Shown here: positions 1 to 8,761 of the stretch, one piece after another | How positions within the stretch are numbered: the first letter of the stretch is position 1 | Layout: the number at the start of each line of letters is the position of its first letter | Assembly (NCBI GenBank): GCA_046309815.1 | Contig: JBKCOJ010000003.1 | Span: forward strand, 57,083-121,082 | Length of the DNA: 64,000 nt | Direction of reading: 5' to 3' | Source of the DNA: CAITNM01 sp021298215 | Lineage (GTDB): Bacteria > Pseudomonadota > Alphaproteobacteria > Paracaedibacterales > CAITNM01 | The notes under the pieces: model-generated | The model's database searches: none | What the model saw: only the letters and a program-made list of their open reading frames with translations | What the model was told of the DNA's origin: nothing | Program-made: the position numbers and the translations under genes

Positions 1-2
1 AA

Positions 3-377
3 TACCACAAATCTAATCCAGCAACACTTAATACATCTACTGAAATAGCAAGCGTAATTGCGGATTTTAGAAATGCATTAAGCCGCAACACTCCTATTGA
101 TATTGGCATACCTGTTGAGCAAGCATTTTTAAACGCGCCAGGTGGATATGTCCCTATGCCTGCTTTAAATGGTAATTTCAAGCCAATTGGAGGTCATGCA
201 ATTAGTATTGTTGGGCACGGACCTTACAAAGCAGGCAGCACGCAAAATTACTTTAAATTCATAAATTCATGGGGTGGGACTTGGGGAGACCATGGATATG
301 GATATCTCCCTGAGCTTTATGTTGCACACATTAATTTCTTTGGAATCGATGCTTTTGCCGTTGATCTGCTGAAATAA
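3..377 (+). CDS. C1 (papain) family cysteine peptidase, C-terminal part
   Basis: The frame is open from the left edge, so the gene begins outside the window and only about 124 C-terminal residues are visible. They hold the second half of a papain-fold catalytic domain: GGHAISIVG carries the catalytic His and FINSWGGTWGDHGYG the active-site Asn with the conserved Ser-Trp-Gly after it. The Cys-bearing half is not visible. Family members hydrolyse peptide bonds. In an intracellular bacterium an exported form could act on host proteins, but no signal peptide can be seen here. An inverted repeat follows the stop. The family call is firm; substrate and location are unknown. Confidence 0.85.
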   Translation, partial: YHKSNPATLNTSTEIASVIADFRNALSRNTPIDIGIPVEQAFLNAPGGYVPMPALNGNFKPIGGHAISIVGHGPYKAGSTQNYFKFINSWGGTWGDHGYGYLPELYVAHINFFGIDAFAVDLLK

Positions 378-390
378 AATAAAACAAGAA

Positions 391-426
391 AAATAGGAGC
401 TGCTCGACAATAGGTAGCTCCTATTT
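391..426. terminator. Inverted repeat, likely transcription terminator
   Basis: Perfect 11-bp arms (391-401 and 416-426, AAATAGGAGCT and its complement) enclose a 14-base loop just after the peptidase stop codon. The run of T after the right arm is short, so the structure is typical but termination is inferred. It could serve either strand, because a minus-strand toxin relic ends at 436. Confidence 0.6.
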
Positions 427-435
427 AAGTTGATT

Positions 436-515
436 TTATTCAAATAAATCGCTGTGTAAGCCTATACGAAAAAGTTTAAGCATAGTTTCATTAATACGAT
501 GAGGGTAAAACTTTA
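436..515 (-). pseudogene. Decayed remnant of a YafQ-type toxin gene
   Basis: Read on the minus strand, this stretch matches the 3' end of the intact yafQ-like gene at 1433-1702. It reads KFYPHR directly joined to INETMLKLFRIGLHSDLFE and then the stop codon at 436-438. Compared with the intact copy, 22 codons (66 bases) are missing in frame, and these would carry the His, Asp and Trp of the catalytic centre. Over about 60 aligned bases there are roughly nine substitutions, nearly all G to A or C to T. The 5' half of the gene is absent. This looks like an old partial duplicate drifting toward AT and not a working gene. Confidence 0.75.
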
Positions 516-584
516 TTATTTATTAATCTTATTTTGATATAAAAAAACAATATAAAATAATTATTATTTAATTGTGGAGTCTTT

Positions 585-1397
585 ATGTTTATCAAAAAAA
601 CCCTTCTACTTTTATTAACCATCGGGTTGCTGACTCTAGAAGCTGCATTCTCACAGGGTAGCATCTCTCTACCTGAAGAGCATTCTATTGCTGATCATGT
701 TCCGCATTATGCGACAAAAGAAACTACATTCGAAAGAGTTATAGCTATTGGCAAAAATTGCCTAACTAAAGCACAAATCAATTTATATTTTGACCCTCGA
801 CATCTTGAATGGCCTACAAAATCAGGAAAGTCTGATATTTTTGATTGGGCCGCTATCCCGAATTATCAATTGTTAACGAGTGCTCTTACCCATAGACTAG
901 AAGGTTTTTATGAAAGAGAAGACTTCTATATGATTGCTAATAACATTTACGGTTTAACAAATAAGCGAAATGGGGTTCGATGGTTACATACATTAAAAAA
1001 GTACGAGGATCAGATTCCTAAAAATAAAATAGACGATGGTGAATTTTTGCTTTCTGTTTTTCATGAGCATTTTGAAGAAGAATATAGCAAAGCAATGAAA
1101 TTAAAAGATCGATTTTTGAGAGCTGAGCATAAGAAAACTCTTTATATTATTTCTCATGCGCCAGGCATTTCTCTTGAGCAATTGTTGCAATTACGTGATG
1201 CATTACTTATTGCAAGAAACCAAAATAAGCAATTCGCCATTTTGTACGTGTCCAAAAATCAAGGCACAGCAGACATTGAAAATATTTTTATGCGTGAAGC
1301 AAAAAATGTTAGCGAAGATACCAAATTAACTCTTGACCCTGATTGCTGGAGGGCAATATTTTCTGAATTTAATTTCACTGATGATATATGGGAATAA
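585..1397 (+). CDS. Secreted DUF1796-like putative papain-like cysteine peptidase
   Basis: 270 residues. An N-terminal signal peptide (two Lys, then a Leu-rich core, likely cleaved after about residue 23) predicts export. Residues 50-110 resemble DUF1796, a family described as putative papain-like cysteine peptidases: VIAIGKNCLTKAQI with Cys59, then IFDWAAIP around residues 85-92, and an FHEHF motif near residue 160. These match the family pattern of a Gly-x-x-Cys segment followed by a Phe-Asp-Trp motif. Activity has not been shown by anything in the sequence. The start has only a weak upstream GGAG. The neighbours are another cysteine peptidase and a toxin gene, so context adds little. The family call rests on motif memory and is moderate. 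Confidence 0.6.
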   Translation: MFIKKTLLLLLTIGLLTLEAAFSQGSISLPEEHSIADHVPHYATKETTFERVIAIGKNCLTKAQINLYFDPRHLEWPTKSGKSDIFDWAAIPNYQLLTSALTHRLEGFYEREDFYMIANNIYGLTNKRNGVRWLHTLKKYEDQIPKNKIDDGEFLLSVFHEHFEEEYSKAMKLKDRFLRAEHKKTLYIISHAPGISLEQLLQLRDALLIARNQNKQFAILYVSKNQGTADIENIFMREAKNVSEDTKLTLDPDCWRAIFSEFNFTDDIWE

Positions 1398-1432
1398 TCT
1401 TGCGGAGTCAGGGGCAATTTCCAAAGTTATTA

Positions 1433-1702
1433 CTACTCAAATAAATCGCTGTGTGAGCCTATGCGGACAAGCTCAAGCATAGTCTCATTAATGCGATACA
1501 CTAAAAGCCAATCGTTTTCCAGATGGCATTCGAAGCAATCGCTAGCGCTACCTGTCAGGCGGTGAGGGTGAAATTTTTTTTCCAGCAAATGCGACTGTGC
1601 AAGCTCATCAATAACAGTTTGGAGTTTTTTGAGGCACTTTCCGCGCTTTTTTGAGCGCTTAACATCTTTCAAAAAAACGTGTGTCGTTGTAACTTTACGC
1701 AT
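1433..1702 (-). CDS. YafQ-family (RelE superfamily) mRNA interferase toxin, no partner seen
   Basis: 89 residues, the usual length for YafQ toxins, which cut mRNA on the ribosome. The conserved active-site pattern is intact: His47 in HPHRL, His60, Asp64 and Trp65 in HLENDWLLVYRI, and His84 in GSHSDLF near the C terminus. Such toxins normally follow a DinJ/RelB antitoxin gene. Here the 47 bases upstream hold no gene, and the next upstream gene (1750-2274) looks like a secreted protein instead. The toxin is therefore either an orphan or controlled from elsewhere. A decayed copy of the same gene lies 0.9 kb away at 436-515. Confidence 0.88.
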   Translation of the reverse strand: MRKVTTTHVFLKDVKRSKKRGKCLKKLQTVIDELAQSHLLEKKFHPHRLTGSASDCFECHLENDWLLVYRINETMLELVRIGSHSDLFE

Positions 1703-1749
1703 TGATGAAATTTAAATTTATAAATTTGGATTATTATTCCACAAAAAAG

Positions 1750-2274
1750 TTAACAGCTAGATAATAACTCTTTACTGTCTCTTTCTTGTTCTGTTGCATC
1801 AGCCTTAGGGACAGCTGCAGGAAATGCTAGGAGTGACTTTAAGTAATCATCAAAAATATCAGCCAGTTGAGTATTCCTTTTGTCTTCAGCGTTTCTTTTG
1901 CAAGCTGTGATGACATCTACATCTGGATATAATAATTCTTCTGTAATTTGATGTAATACAAAATCTGCGACATCTGGGCGATCTTTTGAAACGGAAAGCC
2001 TTAAAATATCGTGAATCCCCAATCGGGTGACTTTTAAAATTTTTTGTTTTGTTAATAAGAAAAGTGCTATTTCCTTATCTGTATGGAAGAATAGAGAACG
2101 TTCAAATAAGCTATTTCGCTGATTAGGCGTAAGCCTTGCAAAAGACGGTTGCAGGAAAAGCGTTTCTATTTGTATTGTATTTCTTGCTTTAATTTCACGA
2201 TCAAAATGATCAAAAAGCGCGTTTGGATCATTGATTGATATATCTGCGCAAAAGAGCTGAAAGCTAAGCAGCAT
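1750..2274 (-). CDS. Hypothetical secreted protein, start uncertain
   Basis: 174 residues from the first ATG, with a short hydrophobic start (MLLSFQLFCA) and then a mostly helical, charged sequence; repeated short helices hint at an ankyrin-like solenoid, but no family is recognised. The frame stays open upstream to 2307. A strong AGGAG lies nine bases before an in-frame ATA at 2299-2301. Beginning there would give a full signal peptide, KTILLKVWMLLSFQLFCA. The annotated ATG at 2274 has no comparable ribosome-binding site. Either the gene uses a rare AUA start or its original start codon was mutated. Confidence 0.55.
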   Translation of the reverse strand: MLLSFQLFCADISINDPNALFDHFDREIKARNTIQIETLFLQPSFARLTPNQRNSLFERSLFFHTDKEIALFLLTKQKILKVTRLGIHDILRLSVSKDRPDVADFVLHQITEELLYPDVDVITACKRNAEDKRNTQLADIFDDYLKSLLAFPAAVPKADATEQERDSKELLSSC

Positions 2275-2388
2275 CCATACTTTCAGTAATATCGTTTTTA
2301 TAAAAACCTGCTCCTAGCAATTTCGTCATTCTTATAGAGTACTGTAAGAAATTTTATTTAATCAAATATTAAAAGGAGAGTTTATGTT

Positions 2389-4491
2389 TTACCCTGATTT
2401 TCGCAAAAGTTCAGTATTGTCATACTCATGCAAGATGAGTAATTGCCGCACTGCTAAGCCATGCGGAGATGATAGTGTGGGATCATTTTTTAATATTTCG
2501 GTAGCCATTTTATGGGCTTTATCGAAAAGGTCTTCCAGTAATTTTCCATCGTTGGGATCCTCTTGGACCAAATCACAAAGGCGGAATTTGGGAACACCGC
2601 TTTGTTTTGTGCCAATGATTTCCCCGCCACCACGCAAACGCAAATCTTCTTCAGCAATTTTGAAACCATCATGGCAATCGCGCATGACTTCTAATCTTCT
2701 ACGAGATTGGAAACTTAAAAGTTGACCATATAGCAACAGACAAAAAGATTGCATGTCATTGCGCCCTACCCGACCACGCAATTGATGCAATTGGGCCAGA
2801 CCAAAGCGCTGAGCATGCTCAATGACAATGACCGTTGCTTGCGGCACATCTACACCTACTTCAATAACAGTTGTTGAAACAAGTAGCGTCGCCTCACCAT
2901 TTATGAAACGTTGCATGGCAGCATCTTTTTCAGGGCCTTTCATTTTGCCGTGCATCAGCTCAACTTGATCACCAAAAATTTGCTTAAGCATTTCAAAACG
3001 CGCCACCGCTGCTGCAAAATCACTTTTTTCTGATTCCTCAATAAGCGGACAAACCCAATACACTTGCTTGCCCTTACTCATCACCAGCTTTAATTGTTCG
3101 ACAACTTCTTGCAAACGATCCGCGCTGATGACTTTGGTTTGAATAATTTTTCGACCCAAAGGTTTTTCATTAAGTATCGAGACATCCATATCGCCGTGAT
3201 TTGCCAAAACTAATGTTCGGGGAATAGGCGTTGCAGTCATAGACAGTATATGAGCTGTTTTTGATTTTTGAGATAATGCCAAACGCTGCTCAACACCAAA
3301 ACGATGTTGTTCATCAATAACCACCAATCCTAGATTTTCAAATATTACAGAATTTTCAATTAGAGCATGCGTTCCAATAACAACACTGGCTTTTCCAGAT
3401 CTAATTGTTTCAAGAATCTGATCGCGTGTTTTACCTTTTTCTCGACCCGTTAAAAGTGCCACTTCGATTTCCAATGGTTCAAGCAACTTGCTAATTTTCG
3501 CCGCATGCTGACGTGCTAGAATTTCGGTGGGCACCAAAATTGCTGCTTGCATTTGTTGATCAACAACATCAAGTGCGGCCATTACGGCCACAAGCGTTTT
3601 GCCACTACCTACATCACTTTGAAGAAGTCGTATCATTTGACGACCACTTTGCATATCCGTACGAAGCTCAGTAATGGCTTTTTTTTGCGCCTCGGTTAGA
3701 GAAAAAGGTAAGAGAGATTCGAGCTGGTTTGCTAGCTTTGGAGTATAGAGATTTTCCTGAACGCCTTCTTGTTTGGGGCGACGATTACTTAAAATCATAC
3801 CAAGGTGATAGGCTAAAAATTCATCGAAAATAAGGCGTTGGCGAGAAAGATTGGTAAAACTTAAATCTTCGTAATCCTTAGGTAAGTGCACTTTTTTGAG
3901 TGATTCTAAAAAAGGTGGATACTGGCAATCATTGATCCATTCCGGTAATTCTTTTGCAGACTTTAAAACTTGATCAATCGTGCTTGCTACCATGGACCGA
4001 GTAAGACCAGCCGTTAGTCCATAAATGCGTTCTGGACCAATCCAATTCTGGATTTCAGCTACAGAGCCCATAAAATCAGGGTGCGACATGTAATAACGAG
4101 TTTGATTATAGGTGCGCTCGCATTTCAGCTGGCCACTTAGAGCAATTTTTTTTCCCTCTGGTGCCACGCGCTGCAAGAACTGTTGATACGCATTAAAAAA
4201 TAAAAGTTCAAATTGATTATTTTTACTATCACGCAGCCAAATACGGTAGGGAGAACGTTTACGAAGATTGGGTTGATGCAATTCAACTGTTGCTTCCAGC
4301 GTTACTAAGGTATTTTCTGTGACATCTTCGACATGGTTAGCAAAAATTCGATAGCTGAGTTGGTTTGGTAAATGCCACAAAAGATCAATAACGCGTTCAC
4401 CCACCAATTTTTTGTAAAACTTCTCTCGACGTTTACCAATGGATGGTAAGGTAGAGAGTTCGGTTAAGTAGTAGTTTAACGGTGCGGACAT
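2389..4491 (-). CDS. recG: ATP-dependent DNA helicase RecG
   Basis: 700 residues, normal for RecG, which reverses stalled replication forks and processes branched DNA. An N-terminal OB-fold wedge region comes first. The helicase core follows, with Walker A SDVGSGKT (about residue 290), a DEQH Walker B box (VVIDEQHRFG), the SMTATPIPR motif, and the C-terminal helicase half with GRVGR. A RecG-type C-terminal LRLRGGGEI segment is present. The start overlaps the end of the upstream aminotransferase gene by 16 bases, so the two are probably cotranscribed and translationally coupled. Confidence 0.97.
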   Translation of the reverse strand: MSAPLNYYLTELSTLPSIGKRREKFYKKLVGERVIDLLWHLPNQLSYRIFANHVEDVTENTLVTLEATVELHQPNLRKRSPYRIWLRDSKNNQFELLFFNAYQQFLQRVAPEGKKIALSGQLKCERTYNQTRYYMSHPDFMGSVAEIQNWIGPERIYGLTAGLTRSMVASTIDQVLKSAKELPEWINDCQYPPFLESLKKVHLPKDYEDLSFTNLSRQRLIFDEFLAYHLGMILSNRRPKQEGVQENLYTPKLANQLESLLPFSLTEAQKKAITELRTDMQSGRQMIRLLQSDVGSGKTLVAVMAALDVVDQQMQAAILVPTEILARQHAAKISKLLEPLEIEVALLTGREKGKTRDQILETIRSGKASVVIGTHALIENSVIFENLGLVVIDEQHRFGVEQRLALSQKSKTAHILSMTATPIPRTLVLANHGDMDVSILNEKPLGRKIIQTKVISADRLQEVVEQLKLVMSKGKQVYWVCPLIEESEKSDFAAAVARFEMLKQIFGDQVELMHGKMKGPEKDAAMQRFINGEATLLVSTTVIEVGVDVPQATVIVIEHAQRFGLAQLHQLRGRVGRNDMQSFCLLLYGQLLSFQSRRRLEVMRDCHDGFKIAEEDLRLRGGGEIIGTKQSGVPKFRLCDLVQEDPNDGKLLEDLFDKAHKMATEILKNDPTLSSPHGLAVRQLLILHEYDNTELLRKSG

Positions 4492-5552
4492 GATCCTAAA
4501 ACATCAATCAGTTCTTGCATTTCTTCTTGTTTACCGATGGTGATACGCAAATATTGTGGCAAATCGTAAGCCCCCATTGGTCGGACAACGAGACCTCTTT
4601 CGCCTAAATATCTGTAGACTTCTTGGGTTTTCTCAAAGTATGCCATCACAAAATTTGACATATAAGGAATCATCGGAATGTCTAAATTCTTCATGTCAGC
4701 GACGAACTTAGTAAGCACTTGTTTATTCAGCTGCACACATTTTTTTATCCATTCTTGATCTTCTAGCGCAGCAATAGCAGCCATTTGAGATAAGCCAGTG
4801 GTGTTAAATGGAGGACGAATACGATTGATGGGATCAATAATATCGGGCTGGGCGTACAACCAGCCTACTCGCAAATTTGCCATTGCGTAAGCTTTTGAAA
4901 ATGTTCTGGTAACAACCACATTAGGATAGCGATCCACCCATTTAAAGCCGCAATGATAATTAGAATCATCTAAATATTCTGCATAAGCAGAATCAAATAC
5001 AACAAGCACATGACTTGGTATGCGTTTTAACAATTCTTCGACTTCATCATTGGTCAAGTAATGGGCGATGGGATTGCCGGGATGATCGAGGTAAAATATT
5101 TTTGTTTTTGGAGTAACGAGATTTAATACGTCTTCAACATTTAGCCTGAAGTCGATTCTCGGCACTTCTACAGGCACACCGCCCATTACAAGAGTAGCAA
5201 TTTTATAAACACCAAAACCATGCTGAGAAATAAGAACTTCATCACCTGGCTGCACAAAGGCACGCGCCAAAAGATGCAAAATATCTTCAGAGCCATTTCC
5301 CGTTACAATCCAAGAAGGATCAAGATCATGAGCTCTCCCAAGCGCTGCTCTCAGATCATTGGCTGCACCGCTTGGATAGCAATGGATCCGATTTGTATAA
5401 TTGTTGACAACTTCTTTAACTTTTTCAGAAGGACCGTAGGGATTTTCGTTAGAGGCGAGCACAACACGACGAGTAAAACCTGGAGGTGTTACATCTCCTC
5501 CGATGTAGGGAGAAATTGAATAAATCGATTCGCTGGAGTGCGGAAAACTCAT
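4476..5552 (-). CDS. hisC: Histidinol-phosphate aminotransferase family, PLP-dependent
   Basis: 358 residues of a class I/II aminotransferase. The PLP-binding Lys is in TRTFSKAYAMANLRVGW, and the N terminus has the family's SNENPYGPS motif. HisC converts imidazole-acetol phosphate to histidinol phosphate with glutamate as donor. Related enzymes in alphaproteobacteria also transaminate aromatic amino acids. No other histidine gene is in the window, so an aromatic or lone role is possible. It leads directly into recG. No unusual residue is seen. Confidence 0.85.
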   Translation of the reverse strand: MSFPHSSESIYSISPYIGGDVTPPGFTRRVVLASNENPYGPSEKVKEVVNNYTNRIHCYPSGAANDLRAALGRAHDLDPSWIVTGNGSEDILHLLARAFVQPGDEVLISQHGFGVYKIATLVMGGVPVEVPRIDFRLNVEDVLNLVTPKTKIFYLDHPGNPIAHYLTNDEVEELLKRIPSHVLVVFDSAYAEYLDDSNYHCGFKWVDRYPNVVVTRTFSKAYAMANLRVGWLYAQPDIIDPINRIRPPFNTTGLSQMAAIAALEDQEWIKKCVQLNKQVLTKFVADMKNLDIPMIPYMSNFVMAYFEKTQEVYRYLGERGLVVRPMGAYDLPQYLRITIGKQEEMQELIDVLGSCPHR

Positions 5553-5765
5553 TTACATCTTAACTTAAAACCTTAGTAACATTTAGCATATTTGATGGGG
5601 GGTTTCAAATGATGGGAAAGTTCCTCTCGAAAACACTGAAAAGAAATTTTGGTGACAGTAGCATTCATGTTACTAAATAAAAAATTCATAAATTATTTTT
5701 AAAAATTTCATTGAAAATAGTTAACAACAACACTATGTATAAAAAAAATCAAAAAACCAATAATC

Positions 5766-6545
5766 ATGACAATAAATTTAAGAAAAATTATTTTAGGAAT
5801 TTTAGTAACAATAGGAAGCTTAGCGTTTTGCGCTAATGATGCTGAGGATGAAAATCCCCTTGATACAAGTTTTGAAACAATCACAACGCATGCTGATTAT
5901 GAACACGCCCTCACACATATTATTCCGCAGGCTGTATTTCATGATTTGGTTGCAACAAAAATTGTTGAAGGAAACCCTGTAACCAGCCTTATTTATCAAA
6001 GAGATTGCGTAGAAAATCTTACAAGAAATCTTTTGAATATGGCTTTTTTGTTTCCCGATGGTGAACTAAGACCAGGCGCTCAAGAAAAAATCTTAGAAAG
6101 CCCTGCTCTAACTTCGTATTATCTTGAGCACTCAGGTGAAGAATTAATCTCTAGCGCCCCTGAATTAGGCAGGGAATGGCTGGAAAAAACCATTGGCTTT
6201 GAAGCTTTTGGTGTAAAATACGCACAAGATAACAGAGAACTGCTAACCGGTATTGATAACATTCTAGCGCTTATGGACGGCTTCATACCAAGCCTTAGAA
6301 ACGGCGGATCGCTACCCGGATACACTGAAAATCAATACAGAGCTTATAGATTAAATAAGCTGTGTAAATATTTAAGCACAGGGACTATAGATATAAAATT
6401 CAATCCAAAAAGTGTTCAAAATTATGAAGATGCAAAATTGACATTTATCATTAAGGGAGGGCCAAAAAAGCAAAAAGAGAACGTAACCCTTCTTATTGCC
6501 CAAGAACATGTTTGCATTAGACATAGAGATGAAATAGCGTATTAG
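5766..6545 (+). CDS. Secreted protein with a DCxE/RNxLN domain, shorter paralogue
   Basis: 259 residues. A signal peptide (Lys-Arg, hydrophobic core, SLAFCAND) predicts export. The protein matches the C-terminal part of the next gene's product: RDCVENLTRNLLNMAF around Cys81 aligns with ADCAEVTVRNFLNLIL. A GIDNILALMDGF segment near residue 163 aligns with GFDNFISTLNKI. A His near the end (His248) lies opposite a His in the paralogue. The Cys and distant His recall a cysteine hydrolase, but no family is recognised and activity is speculation. A weak promoter-like pair (TTGAAA, 17 bases, TATGTA) lies at 5711-5739, and no clear ribosome-binding site is present. Confidence 0.7.
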   Translation: MTINLRKIILGILVTIGSLAFCANDAEDENPLDTSFETITTHADYEHALTHIIPQAVFHDLVATKIVEGNPVTSLIYQRDCVENLTRNLLNMAFLFPDGELRPGAQEKILESPALTSYYLEHSGEELISSAPELGREWLEKTIGFEAFGVKYAQDNRELLTGIDNILALMDGFIPSLRNGGSLPGYTENQYRAYRLNKLCKYLSTGTIDIKFNPKSVQNYEDAKLTFIIKGGPKKQKENVTLLIAQEHVCIRHRDEIAY

Positions 6546-6637
6546 TTCAGTATTGTTCTCACACAAAATTTGAGAATACGTATGGATTTTTAACGATTTT
6601 TATATAATCATTATAGTAATCAATACCAGTAACTATT

Positions 6638-8089
6638 TTGATGAAACAAAAGATTTTCGTTTTTTTCTGTTTTTTTATTAGCAATTTATGCTCAACTCCT
6701 AATTTGCAAACATCTAATCTGACAGGAATATACGTAAGGTGCGCTAAAAAAAATCTTTCTTACGCTACAGCCATCCAGTTACTGCAAGACGGTACTATAA
6801 AAAAAATACGTACAGAGCCTCCTTTTGTAAGAAATTACACATACAACACAGTAATTCCAACTTCTGCTATGCCGCCAGCTGTAATAGAATCTGCTTCTAC
6901 TGCATCAGCGGCAGAAGAGCAAAAATTAGGTGCGATGGAATCAATTGGTTCTTTAGATTCTATAAAATCTTTTTTCCCCACGTTCTTTTATAAAAATCTC
7001 AAAAGTCATGCTCGGTATATTAGCAACGTATTAGTGCCTCAGAGAAAAATAGCTAAACTAATATTTTTTCTTTTCCCATCACATAATGGAGAGTTCAAAG
7101 TTAACAATCTTTCCAGTTGTTTTCTAGGCACCTCTTTTGGGGCTGCCATTATAAAACATATCCTAAATACTTTAACTTCTGAAACACCAGGCGAAGCAAC
7201 TGATGCACGAATAATACTTGAAAGTCTTGAAATTGCGGAAGCCTTTGAAACCAGCATGTCAACAAAAAGGAGAAAGTCGATCCAAGCAGAATTAGCCGAA
7301 TTCTTACAAACTTTAAGAGAAGCTATAGATGAATGCCGTTCGTTAGATATTCCGAATAGAAATCTGCCAATCAATATTTTAATAAGCTATCTGTGGGAAA
7401 AATCCAAAACTTATGAAGAAGCGATAAGGGGCTTAACCATTTACCCCGAAATAGAAGAAGTGGCATATACCCAAGCAGATGTAATTCGAGAAGCTGAAAT
7501 TATTGGGCAATTAAAAGAATCAGACCCATCCAAAATTTTTCCCCCTATACTGGATAAAGTTGTTCTTAAATTTGGCGAAATACAGCATGCAGATTGCGCT
7601 GAAGTTACGGTTAGAAATTTCTTAAATTTAATTCTTCTAAATGCAAATGGTAGTGTTAAAGATGAATTTGTTTATTTAGTAAGCAACTCTTCCTTTTTAA
7701 GCGGCTTGTATAGCTTAACAAACTTCAGTAACAACCTATTAAACGATGAGGAAAAAGCTCGTCAATGGCATGAAGCCCTAATGTCTATTGGCGTTATATG
7801 TACCCCAGCAAATCCTGAAACAGAAATGGAAACAGGCTTTGATAACTTTATTTCCACCCTGAATAAAATTTTAAAAATAACAACTATCACTGACACTATT
7901 GAGGATCAACTTGACACAATTTGCAGAACACTATCAGACGAGAATACAATAATTGATTGGTATAAAGATTCTGGTGCAAAAGGGACTATATATTATTCGG
8001 ATAGGGTAATCATTTCTATGCGAACATCGAGAAAAACAAAAAGATTTAGTATTAATCAAAGCGTAGGACACGCTTACATTGCTTTTTAA
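6638..8089 (+). CDS. Secreted protein with a DCxE/RNxLN domain, longer paralogue
   Basis: 483 residues. A signal peptide (MMKQKIFVFFCFFISNLC) predicts export. Residues 1-290 have no recognised domain. Residues from about 300 to the end match the preceding gene's product: HADCAEVTVRNFLNLI with Cys320, a GFDNFISTLNKILKI segment near residue 400, and a terminal NQSVGHAYIAF with His478. The two genes lie 92 bases apart in the same direction and probably arose by duplication followed by gain or loss of the N-terminal half. No enzyme family is assigned. Confidence 0.7.
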   Translation: MMKQKIFVFFCFFISNLCSTPNLQTSNLTGIYVRCAKKNLSYATAIQLLQDGTIKKIRTEPPFVRNYTYNTVIPTSAMPPAVIESASTASAAEEQKLGAMESIGSLDSIKSFFPTFFYKNLKSHARYISNVLVPQRKIAKLIFFLFPSHNGEFKVNNLSSCFLGTSFGAAIIKHILNTLTSETPGEATDARIILESLEIAEAFETSMSTKRRKSIQAELAEFLQTLREAIDECRSLDIPNRNLPINILISYLWEKSKTYEEAIRGLTIYPEIEEVAYTQADVIREAEIIGQLKESDPSKIFPPILDKVVLKFGEIQHADCAEVTVRNFLNLILLNANGSVKDEFVYLVSNSSFLSGLYSLTNFSNNLLNDEEKARQWHEALMSIGVICTPANPETEMETGFDNFISTLNKILKITTITDTIEDQLDTICRTLSDENTIIDWYKDSGAKGTIYYSDRVIISMRTSRKTKRFSINQSVGHAYIAF

Positions 8090-8113
8090 TCTTTTTCGGT
8101 TTTATATTTTATT

Positions 8114-8653
8114 TCAGCTAAATCTTTTTGCAAATTCTGAAAAGCCATCGAGTGTTGTGGCAAAGCGCTTTTGATCATCAGGATTTGTAAAACCTTCCTC
8201 GTTTAAAGCTTCATGCGCCACACCAAGACTAAACATGTCAGGATATACATAGTTACCAAGACCTTCTAAAGGAATACGTGTTTGCCAAAGCCCACGAATT
8301 CCCGCAATTGGGCCCATGGACGCAGCTAAAAGAAGTATTGGCTTTTTTCTAAAAGGCATGGGACGAACACGTGATACCCAGTCAATTGTATTTTTTAAAA
8401 CGCCAGAAATAGAATAGTTATATTCGGGACTTGCGATGATGATCGCTTGTGCTTGTTCTATCTTTTGAGAGAGCTTTTGCACGCCATCCGGTATTCCAAC
8501 TGCTTCAATATCACCGCTATATAGGGGGATATTATACTGATTGAGATCTACGATGGCTGATAATGGTGATCCTGTATGCTTTGCTGCCAGTTGAAGAAGT
8601 TGTGTATTAAGGGATTCTTTGCGCAAAGAGCCTGAAAGAAAGAGATATTGCAT
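8114..8653 (-). CDS. NADPH-dependent FMN reductase family protein
   Basis: 179 residues of flavodoxin fold. The N-terminal FLSGSLRKESLN loop binds the FMN phosphate, and ASPEYNYSISGVLKNTIDWV is the typical family motif contacting flavin and dimer partner. Members reduce quinones, chromate or azo compounds with NAD(P)H, often protecting against oxidative stress. It stands alone between convergent and divergent genes. The exact substrate cannot be told. Confidence 0.88.
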   Translation of the reverse strand: MQYLFLSGSLRKESLNTQLLQLAAKHTGSPLSAIVDLNQYNIPLYSGDIEAVGIPDGVQKLSQKIEQAQAIIIASPEYNYSISGVLKNTIDWVSRVRPMPFRKKPILLLAASMGPIAGIRGLWQTRIPLEGLGNYVYPDMFSLGVAHEALNEEGFTNPDDQKRFATTLDGFSEFAKRFS

Positions 8654-8761
8654 ATTTGATGTACATGGTTAACTGATTTCCTAGTGTACAAAATAATTAA
8701 AATTTTACAAAATGACAAATTTTCATGTATAATTTGACTATAGCTTTATTAAAAGTACTGT

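Noticed and set aside
2384..2725. 113-residue plus-strand open frame opposite recG
   Set aside because: It is the antisense shadow of the recG 3' end, with no family match. The AGGAG before its ATG is probably chance.
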